DNA of 15,000 bases from Chrysomallon squamiferum (taxonomy: Eukaryota > Mollusca > Gastropoda > Neomphalida > Peltospiridae): the NCBI GenBank assembly GCA_012295275.1, contig CM022679.1, positions 12,046,915 through 12,061,914 of the forward strand, read 5' to 3'. The notes under the pieces were generated by a model. The model was given only the letters and a program-made list of their open reading frames with translations. It did not search any database and had not been told where the DNA came from. The position numbers were made by a program, and so were the translations under genes. This document shows, piece by piece, positions 8,508 to 15,000 of this stretch (its first letter is position 1; the number at the start of each line of letters is the position of its first letter).

Positions 8508-8775
8508 ATAGTCCACGGGCAGTCTCACGTCTTTTCAAAAGATCTAAATTGGACACTTCAGGCGGAGAAACCATGTTATCGTAATTGTCAAGGGGAGAAA
8601 AAAGGTTTAAAGAGAAGAAGAAAATATAACCTAACTTCCACGCTGGCGGTAAAGATCAAACGAAGGCTTGTGATGTCTGGTGACAGCCGTGACGGGTATG
8701 TTGTATCCTTCAAAAAGCTTTCACGACCCGAGGTCACGTTCGTCAAACACCGACACTTGCCAGCCGGAATCTCAG
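8508..8775 (+). other. Candidate exon ending at consensus donor, unrecognised
   Basis: From the stop at 8505-8507 this frame stays open to the stop ending at 8894, about 129 codons, which is long for this window. The 5' half is Lys/Arg-rich. The 3' half reads like ordinary protein (GYVVSFKKLSRPEVTFVKHR, then HLPAGISG). ATCTCAG followed by GTGAGC at 8769-8781 is a near-ideal 5' splice site, splitting a codon after its first base. A branch-point-like CTAAC is at 8631-8635, but no good acceptor tract follows it. The only ATG in the frame before the donor is at 8673. No domain is recognised, and the higher GC here also lengthens chance frames. Confidence 0.2.
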
Positions 8776-9130
8776 GTGAGCTGATGGCATACATATGGTT
8801 CACGACTGCCGGCGATACCCCGAGAAGACGCCCGGCTGCCAGTCAGTTCCATCGACTGGTTTCCATCGTCTACGTTTTCAAGAGCCAAAGGTGAAACATC
8901 TTTGCCAGGTTTCATTCGATGTATGGTTTTTGTACACAGATCGGTGGGAGATTCGGCAGTCGGAGAAGAGAAGCGAAACGGCTTTCAGTTGTAGACAAAC
9001 GTCAGGCAGTTGGTACAGAGGTTGCAATACATGACATCTTGCTCTTTGACAACAATGCTCTGCGAGAACTTTGCTCTTTTGAAAACATTTCCAGAGTAAT
9101 GTTTCTCAACCATACTTGATGTACGGCATA
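8776..9130. other. GC-richer island with staggered short frames
   Basis: This stretch continues the GC-richer region. Plus-strand frames at 8795-9034 and 8919-9119 overlap in different phases, as expected where stop codons are rarer rather than from one coding frame. Neither shows a recognisable domain. It could be an eroded mobile element, a pseudogene remnant or a conserved non-coding element. Nothing in it decides between these. Confidence 0.25.
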
Positions 9131-9167
9131 CGTTTCTCCAGCTACCGTCAAAAATCAAAACATTTAT

Positions 9168-9225
9168 GTGTATGTGTGTATGTGTGTGTGTTTATGTGTG
9201 AGCGCACGCCTGTGTGTGTAAAGCC
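9168..9225. repeat. Interrupted (GT)n microsatellite
   Basis: An imperfect GT dinucleotide tract with TATG and GAGCGCACGCC interruptions. Confidence 0.8.
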
Positions 9226-9286
9226 ACCATCTGTTTATTTTGTAAATATTTAAACATTTAGTCCGGAATTATGTGTGTATGTTCTT

Positions 9287-9380
9287 ATGTATGTATGTAT
9301 GTATGTATGTATGTATGTATGTATGTATGTATGTATGTATGTATGTATGTATGTATGTATGTATGTATGTATGTATGTAT
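9287..9380. repeat. Pure (ATGT)n microsatellite, about 23 units
   Basis: An uninterrupted ATGT array of 94 bases, ending in GCATGCATATATG. The plus-strand frame through it is a Tyr-Val-Cys-Met repeat and not a gene. Confidence 0.97.
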
Positions 9381-9429
9381 GCATGCATATATGAATTATG
9401 TACAGTTATTAACATTAATATTATTCTTA

Positions 9430-9482
9430 TATACTGCTAGTAATAATATTTCTACTACTGCAACTGCTACTTCTATTACGAC
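9430..9482. repeat. Imperfect (TAC/TGC/AAT)n trinucleotide tract
   Basis: Short interrupted CTA, CTG and AAT units, similar in character to the tract at 7937-8083. Confidence 0.6.
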
Positions 9483-9519
9483 AGACAAATGTTATATAAT
9501 TATTCCCATACAGTTTTAA

Positions 9520-9970
9520 TCTATCTCACATCGCAGGGAACAATTCCCTGAAATGACTTACAACAATGTTTCGTATTACCCTCAAGATGAAATGTTATGT
9601 AATTTGCATAATAGAGTTTCGAAATGATACCACTCTAAAATGGAAACCGGCCAGACCTCCCACCGAGAAAATAAGTTAGGACCCAGTCAGCGAAAATTTC
9701 ACCTAATTACGCTGTCAATCATGTACTTGTCAAATAAACTTTGACTGACGTATCCTTCTCTTTGATGTTTGCAAAGCAAGAAGTATCGTATTAAAACGAT
9801 TCCAAGTGAACCCAATCTGGGCGGATTCATAAACCGAAGGACATGTGTGTTTACATTTAGTAAGTAAAGTTGTTAAAGACAAAGAATAAAGAGGGTTTCG
9901 TGGAAAAACGAGAGGTAAGCCAGTCACACGGCGATAATGCCAAAGTGACAAAGGTTACACGTCTATAAAT
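9520..9970. promoter_or_regulatory. Candidate regulatory island with PBX-MEIS composite site
   Basis: A complex, GC-richer stretch. CTGTCAATCA at 9712-9721 is TGATTGACAG on the minus strand, the well-known composite site for PBX-MEIS/PREP heterodimers. An octamer ATTTGCAT is at 9602-9609. The 73-codon minus frame (9730-9951) shows no domain and its ATG context is unremarkable, so I do not call it. An enhancer role is inferred from the exact composite match. Confidence 0.3.
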
Positions 9971-10084
9971 CATTTTTCATTGCTGACATAGTGTCAGTAA
10001 ATAAAACATACAGCATTTAATAAAAAGAAGACTATCTTAAAGAATGGATTGTGCAGGTGGTCTATGCTTTTCTTTTTATGAATG

Positions 10085-10265
10085 AATGTTTGTATGTATG
10101 TATGTATGTATGTATGTATGTATGTATGTATGTATGTATGTATGTATGTATGTGTGTGTGTATGTGTATGTATGTATGTATGCATGAATGCATGCGTGCG
10201 TGTATGTATGTATGTATGGATGGATGGACGGACGGACGGATGGATGTATATATGTATGTATGAAT
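10085..10265. repeat. (TGTA)n array with GGAT/GGAC variants
   Basis: A nearly pure TGTA array to about 10152 is followed by TGTG, TATG and TGCA variants. A symmetric block at 10218-10245 then runs GGAT twice, GGAC three times, GGAT twice, before returning to GTAT. The four overlapping frames on both strands are repeat artefacts. Confidence 0.95.
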
Positions 10266-10421
10266 ATATGTGTGCATTATGTGTATATAATTCCTGTCTG
10301 AATCAAGTACTTAGCTTCATCTGAAACAGGTTATACTAGTTGTGTGTGAATGAACATGTTGTCAGTCCTTTATTCATTTTCATGAAATGCCTTATTTATA
10401 GCTGATGCTTTTCTTTTTCAG
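10266..10421. other. AT-rich spacer ending in acceptor-like tract
   Basis: The stretch ends in a CTGAT branch-point-like word and a CTTTTCTTTTTCAG tract at 10408-10421, a strong match to an intron 3' end. Confidence 0.35.
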
Positions 10422-10508
10422 TTGTGATTTATCTATGTATTTAATTTCCCCTTCCAAGCTCTTTATTCTTGATAATGCACAAATGCTCTCTGATATTAGA
10501 AGCAGAGG
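10422..10508 (+). other. Possible short exon after strong acceptor
   Basis: After the acceptor-like AG at 10420-10421, the second frame is open through CDLSMYLISPSKLF and ends near SDIRSR. There AGAG is followed by GTGCAA (10509-10514), a passable donor. The same frame hits a stop at 10522-10524. No domain is recognised, and the case rests on splice-like signals alone. Confidence 0.12.
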
Positions 10509-10540
10509 TGCAATAATAAATTAAAACGTTTTATGATTCA

Positions 10541-11360
10541 GCAACGTTTTGGCATCAACGGACACCTCTTCGCCACAGTTAGTCTGTTAAACCGGGGGTT
10601 TACTGTATACACTGTATTAGGTTTATTTACTGTGCCGAAGTAGCTACGCACACCATTCATTATCTTGCAAAACATTTTACACCCAGAAACATCTGCAGAC
10701 AGTAATTTTTGGGTGGCCCTTCGACAACCATCTGACGTGAATCAGCAGCATTTCACACGCACACAAGTAATACAGAGGCTAGCTAACGGCCTGTAAAAGG
10801 AACAGTGTAACATGAACAGAATTCAACGTGCTGCTATCAGTCGCTTTTATCACATGTTAGTCAAAACGATGCAACAAATATCTATTTAACGTCAGCTAAG
10901 GTGAAGTCTTGTTTCTGAATGACAAGCAGACAGTTTCGTACCGCGGGGCAGGGATAGGATCTGCTGAAAGATTAGGTTACCGGACTTGTTTATGGGGACT
11001 GATAGGCATCGTGAAGGTTTGCTTTGATCTTAGTGCCCCATTGTCGTAGCTGTCAAGCGCAAGTCCTCCGCTCTTTCAACATGCCAATCTCAATCAGTTT
11101 CCAAACACCCCTACTTGTGAGCGACAGACCTCTTGAAATTTTTCAAATGCGATGGAAAGCTTTGATAATGTTTGCTCGGCCCCAGCTAAGAGTTGTGTTT
11201 CTATGTGTACCAGAAAACAGCATTCCTAGCTCTCGGCTGTGAGCATTCCTACACGCTACATCATCGCAGAAGATCTCCATCAGCGACAACTCGTTTCTGT
11301 CTCTCTACACACAACACGTTTCCATGTCTTAAACTGTGAAACAGAAATACAGTTCGCCCA
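10541..11360. other. Long complex-sequence island, unassigned
   Basis: About 800 bases of GC-richer, non-repetitive DNA. The longest frame is 11024-11242 on plus; its first ATG is well inside, at Met 20, and it shows no recognisable domain. An inverted repeat TAAACC-GGG-GGTTTA lies at 10588-10602. AATAAA-type words and a 41-base poly(A) follow downstream, so a retroposed, non-coding transcript copy is one possibility. A conserved non-coding region is another. I recognise no transposon protein. Confidence 0.25.
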
Positions 11361-11485
11361 CACGACCTACATTTACTTTACATCATAAATAATTAATACA
11401 ACAAATTTATAAATATTTTTTTTAAAATGAATAAATGAAATAAATAATATGATTATGAATTTTATTAGAAGTTATTTTGACATTG

Positions 11486-11489
<4 letters not shown>
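11361..11489. other. AT-rich stretch with AATAAA words before poly(A)
   Basis: Repeated AATAAA-like words between 11430 and 11447 lie about 45-60 bases before the long poly(A). That is somewhat farther than the usual polyadenylation spacing, but close enough to note. Confidence 0.4.

Positions 11490-11530
<41 letters not shown>
11490..11530. repeat. Poly(A) run of 41
   Basis: An uninterrupted run of 41 A, the longest homopolymer in the window, followed by TAATAATAAAAACGT. It could be a retroposon tail or a slippage-expanded run. Confidence 0.95.
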
Positions 11531-11532
<2 letters not shown>

Positions 11533-12115
11533 ATAATAAAAACGTCAAAGAATTATTCAGATTAATTTTATATTACTGCTTTTTTTTTGTCATACTGAAT
11601 GTATGTAAGTATGTATGTATGTACGTGTGTGTGCATATATATGTATATAGGAATCTACCTACATAGCTAAGACTCAGTATTTTAAAATTATAATTAATAT
11701 AGTTAAAAAGGATGTAATTTTCATGATATCCATACTAATTATTCTATTAAACAAAATCAAGCGGTAACAGTTATGTTTTGTGATGTATTTAACGATGATG
11801 AAGGTCGACATTTAATTATTTAATTATTCTTTGTAGTCTTTTCTTTTTATTTAATCCTTTTAAGGTTTCTGCATGAACGGTTTACAGAGAGAAGTGGACT
11901 TATAATAAGTATTAAAAATAAGAACTCCGTTTATCTAAATCAAAGAATTCTTTCCTGCAATATGACATGTTTTATTTGTGTTTATGAAAGCACTGACCGT
12001 GTATTTTGTTGAAATGCACTTTAAATATCTTGATGTATTTTATTTTATTTATTTTTTATCTAATTAATTCGTCCGAGCTATCTTTCCTGAAGTAAAGCCT
12101 CAGACTACCTTTTAG
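11531..12115. other. AT-rich spacer with short (GTAT)n
   Basis: A degenerate GTAT/GTGT tract lies at about 11599-11648. The rest is AT-rich with no supported gene. Confidence 0.6.
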
Positions 12116-12139
12116 AAAAAAAAAAAAAAAAAAAAAAAA
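12116..12139. repeat. Poly(A) run of 24
   Basis: A pure poly(A) run, followed by AT-rich DNA. No retroposon body is recognisable upstream of it. Confidence 0.9.
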
Positions 12140-12440
12140 GAATATTATAACCCTTTAAAAATAAATAGATAAACCTAAATAAAAAATAAATAATAATATG
12201 CAATAGTAACAACAAAATTATACCTCAAGAATTCCTATTAACTGCATATACATGCATTTCAAATGACGTGTGGACTATTTAGTTTTGTAATACCCTGTTA
12301 AAAACTAAAGCAACAGTTTTTTTCCTGGTTTATTTGTGAGTGTATAATTGTTTAGGAATTAGTACTATTTTAATTATATATATATATATTAATTATCTTT
12401 GAAGCATTTGGAATACATCTTATTTACTAAGTTAAAATAT
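12140..12440. other. AT-rich spacer with (TA)n
   Basis: AT-rich DNA with a TA dinucleotide run at about 12374-12390 flanked by TAATTA-type words. No gene is seen. Confidence 0.6.
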
Positions 12441-12547
12441 ATATTGTAGTAATGATCATGCACCTGTCAACGCTATACTTTGCGGTGTTGATTTAGCAGA
12501 ATAATTATATCCTTTTTATCTACTGCTCTCTTCCGTACTGCAGTCTC

Positions 12548-12560
12548 GTTTCCTAGCAAC
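12548..12560. promoter_or_regulatory. RFX-family X-box motif
   Basis: GTTTCCTAGCAAC fits the X-box pattern RYYNYY-N-RRNRAC at every position, with a one-base spacer. X-boxes bind RFX factors (DAF-19 in nematodes), which control cilium genes and some neural and MHC-class genes. It sits in a GC-richer patch (about 12441-12690), five bases before an ATG. Ciliary X-boxes are often upstream of gene starts, usually by more than this distance. Confidence 0.45.
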
Positions 12561-12565
12561 CACTT

Positions 12566-12772
12566 ATGTCTACACTGAACCCGGACAAGCCAAGAACCTG
12601 TAACCTGAGACATTTTCGTGTTTACTGCGAGAGGTTATTATTTGGAGGGGTTTTCTTGTTGTTGACGATGTTGGGGTTCTTCTCCGAGCCTGTTAACAAC
12701 AACAACAACTACTACTACAGACTATTGAAAACAAAAGATGAAATAAATAAAAATATAATAACATTAAGATAA
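12566..12772 (+). other. Short frame below X-box, hydrophobic segment, doubtful
   Basis: A 68-codon ATG frame starts just after the X-box. It has a Cys/Arg-containing N-terminus, a hydrophobic stretch around residues 24-40 (LLFGGVFLLLTMLGFF) that could be a membrane segment, then poly-Asn/Tyr from an AAC/TAC microsatellite and a Lys-rich tail. The microsatellite-encoded end and the lack of homology I can recall make it doubtful as a complete gene. If real, the coding part probably ends before about 12690. Confidence 0.12.
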
Positions 12773-13742
12773 AGAAAAATATTCAAGAATTAAGATGCAG
12801 ACACAGAAATGAGAAAGAATCTAAATTATTACTGACCATATCCAAACAAATTCACACGAATGAATATTTTTTATATATATAAATTTCAACACAGATGTTC
12901 AGGATTTACTTTATTAATTTAGAAAAGATAATTCTACTCAAAAACAGTATAAAAAGACAAATTTTAAGTGAAACGTTAACTTAATTAAATACATGTAATA
13001 ATAATAAAAATAGAGAAATAGAGGGGGAAAATAAATAGTAGTAATAATATAAAATAGATAATAAAAATACAAATTAATATATATATATGGGTTGGTTTTT
13101 TTTTTTTTTTTGCCTGTGAAATTTATATAATAAATAAATAAATTCTATCACCTACTTGGTATTCTAATTTTGTTTGGATTTGACAGAAATGAAAATCTTG
13201 TAAACAGTTATAAAAGTGATGTCAATAAATTCTGATATATTAATTACATTGTCTAGACAATTTTACACCGTTAACACATTAACAAAATTTTGTAACTTAT
13301 CTCATCACATTATGACTTTGGTCATCTTAAATGCTATACGATTTAGTATTATTAAGGGCGTAAGGTATTGTCGTAACTTACACCTATTACTATAATCATT
13401 TCTGAGATTTGAGTGCTGTCTGTTTTATGAAACTTAGGATAAAACAAACCACAATATCATCCTCTGGTGAGATTACTCCCATAATCACCTTTTATTATAT
13501 CTTTTACAGTAAACCCTGAATTTTACTGACCCCGAGTCATAGGAGCTTCTGGAAGTGTACACTAATTATAATGTAAAAATGTTGTTTGTTTGTTTTTAAT
13601 TTATATTATTAGTATTATATATAAATATATATATATTATTTTTTTTGCATTACTTCTTACCATGATCAGTTACAAAATCACTTTCTTTCTAGAACTAAAC
13701 TGATGAACACAAACATACTAACAGCAACAACACCACCAATAA
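12690..13742. other. AT-rich desert with many short simple repeats
   Basis: Contains (AAC)n/(TAC)n at about 12693-12718, (TA)n at 13076-13088, poly(T) of 16 at 13096-13111, (AAAT)n at about 13126-13142, and a TA/ATT-rich patch at about 13597-13646. No coding frame, RNA or element is supported. Confidence 0.65.
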
Positions 13743-13782
13743 TAGTAGTAGTAGTAGTTGTAGTAGCAGTAGTAGTAGCAGC

Positions 13783-13815
<33 letters not shown>
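13743..13815. repeat. (GTA)n microsatellite
   Basis: A GTA/TAG trinucleotide array with a few GCA and TTG interruptions. The 3' half is pure. Confidence 0.95.
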
Positions 13816-13816
<1 letters not shown>

Positions 13817-14590
13817 CTAATAATTCTAATTAAATATGATGTTGTTATTTATGTAACAATAATACACATGTAATATATACATATATTACACACACACAAA
13901 CGTCTACGCAAACATATACATACACATACACTCATACAAATTAATTAATTTATTTATCATTTTATTGATAGTTTTATCATGAATCAACCAGTACGTAATT
14001 GTTGAACTGAATCTTAATGTATACAGACTAACCAGTCAGACTGTTTGGAAAGATATATGTGTGTATGTAATTAAATGTGAAATAACACTAACGTTTGCAG
14101 ATTATAAGTCTAATAATGAATAATAAACCTTGGTAAGTAATTGTTTTTCATATTGTAATAATTAAACTGCGCAGATCACATTATTTATTTTGGTTTTACA
14201 AACAACAAATGTCGATGTTAAATTGTTATATTTAAAAAATAATAATATAAAAATAATAACATCAATAAAATTAAAAAGGAGAAGAAGACAGAAGAGAACA
14301 AAAATGTTCTGGAAATTTGATTAAATCTCCCTATTTTTATATACACAGAAAAGTCAATATAATATTTTTAAAAAATTTAAAAATTTAAAAAAAAAAAAGA
14401 AAAATGAACATAGATTATAATTTTATTATGGAAGGAAAATAATTCATTTTTGCTGTCAATTAAAGTGCGCTGATTTTTAATAATCTGTATCTCATCCGTC
14501 ACTGTCTAGAACGCAAAATTTGCCATGTATATATATTACATGCCATTACTCAGGAGATATAAATAAATAAATAAGCATTTGCAATTGCCG
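13816..14590. other. AT-rich desert with ATAC/CA repeats and A-runs
   Basis: Degenerate ATAC/CA repeats lie at about 13862-13940. AAT-rich words fall around 14236-14270, a poly(A) patch at about 14385-14404, and (AAAT)n at about 14561-14574. I see no gene or RNA. Confidence 0.6.
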
Positions 14591-15000
14591 TATCACACCC
14601 ACTTTTGAGTCACGACAAAGTTTGTTTCATGTTCGTAAAAGCGAAGCCACAACAAATCATCCCAAATGGGTGGGAAGCCCCGAGGCGCATGATAAACATG
14701 GTGGGTTTGTGCATTTACCATGCTCTCTTCAGCAAGCCTTTCATCTTTTATTGCCTTTTTACAATGTATACATTAACAGCACGAGGCGACACATATCATT
14801 TTGAGTGACAGGCAGCCCATCAAGTTGATTGATGACTGTGCCCGGTGGGCAATGCCTGCTTGTATCTAAGTAATTATAAATGCGTGCCGTGGTTGGCTGA
14901 TTTCCTCGGGAGCTATTCATCAGCGAAAAACATTCATCAAACTTGACGTCACGCCGCACATTTCCTCCAATCACAGCGTGAGATCAGCTTTTATTTATGA
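14591..15000. promoter_or_regulatory. Candidate enhancer/promoter: TALE-HOX, AP-2, CRE, CCAAT
   Basis: An abrupt change to complex, GC-richer DNA that runs off the window edge. Motifs in order are: GTGGGAA (14670-14676, CSL/Su(H)-like), ATAAACA (14692-14698, FOX), TGACAG (14806-14811, MEIS/PREP), TGATTGATG (14826-14834, PBX-HOX), TGCCC-GGT-GGGCA (14839-14851, AP-2-like palindrome), TAATTA (14871-14876, homeodomain), TATAAA (14875-14880), TTGGC (14893-14897, NF1 half-site), TGACGTCA (14944-14951, full CRE) and CCAATCA (14967-14973, CCAAT box). Frames on both strands (14605-14808 plus, 14759-14974 minus) start without ATG and match nothing I know. The function is inferred; a CRE plus CCAAT box could mean a promoter just outside the window. 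Confidence 0.4.

Noticed and set aside
9271-9519. 82-codon plus frame
   Set aside because: It is the ATGT array followed by a trinucleotide tract, with no independent protein-like sequence.
9730-9951. 73-codon minus frame
   Set aside because: No domain and no splice or start context. It overlaps the motif-bearing island, which explains the complexity better.
9994-10324. Five overlapping frames on both strands
   Set aside because: All cross the TGTA/GGAT array and are repeat-encoded.
14759-14974. 71-codon minus frame with protein-like composition
   Set aside because: Starts at GTG rather than ATG, has an in-frame stop just upstream at 14984-14986, lacks an acceptor tract, and overlaps a dense run of regulatory motifs.

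Overview
This window looks like non-coding (intergenic or intronic) DNA from a large, AT-rich animal genome. By my reading GC is roughly one third. The dominant texture is microsatellites: several long (GTAT)n/(ATAC)n arrays, (CT)n(CA)n, (CAA)n, (GTA)n, (CTT)n and (AAT)n, plus poly(A)/poly(T) runs. This mix, especially the recurring GTAT/ATAC tetranucleotide arrays, resembles cephalopod mollusc and particularly octopus genomic DNA. That assignment is an inference from texture; no gene in the window confirms it. Nothing suggests a bacterial, phage or plasmid origin: there are no dense coding frames, operons, CRISPR arrays or rRNA/tRNA genes.

I cannot support any complete protein-coding gene. 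The longest open frames are under about 130 codons and fall into two groups. Some are microsatellites read as protein, such as Ser-Leu, Arg-Glu, Cys-Met-Tyr-Val and Thr-His-Ile repeats. Others are short frames with no family I recognise. Four stretches could be exons and are listed at low confidence: 1857-1967 (+), 7480-7711 (-), 8508-8775 (+) and 10422-10508 (+). A fifth, a short frame beginning at 12566 (+), sits just below an RFX X-box.

The layout alternates AT-rich or simple-repeat deserts with islands of more complex, GC-richer sequence. The islands are at about 960-1440, 1610-1990, 2620-2935, 3640-4070, 5300-5950, 7480-7735, 8508-9130, 9520-9970, 10540-11360, 12441-12690 and 14591-15000. 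Several hold good matches to well-known metazoan transcription-factor motifs, so the most economical reading is a regulatory landscape: candidate enhancers, perhaps one promoter-like end, embedded in repeat-rich DNA. The strongest cases are listed below.

(1) 5586-5949 is an old, diverged tandem duplication with a period of about 200 bp. Both units keep an identical POU octamer core and a consistent order of matching blocks. (2) 14591-15000 holds a CSL-like site, a FOX site, TGACAG (MEIS/PREP), TGATTGATG (PBX-HOX), an AP-2-like palindrome, a TAATTA core, a full CRE and a CCAAT box. (3) A perfect PBX-MEIS composite site lies at 9712-9721. (4) A perfect RFX X-box lies at 12548-12560, five bases before an ATG frame. 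(5) A perfect TCF/LEF site lies at 5550-5559, next to the duplicated element.

If these islands act together, the homeodomain/TALE, POU, RFX and TCF sites would suggest developmental or neural control of a neighbouring gene outside the window. That is inference from motifs alone; cross-species conservation and chromatin data would decide it.
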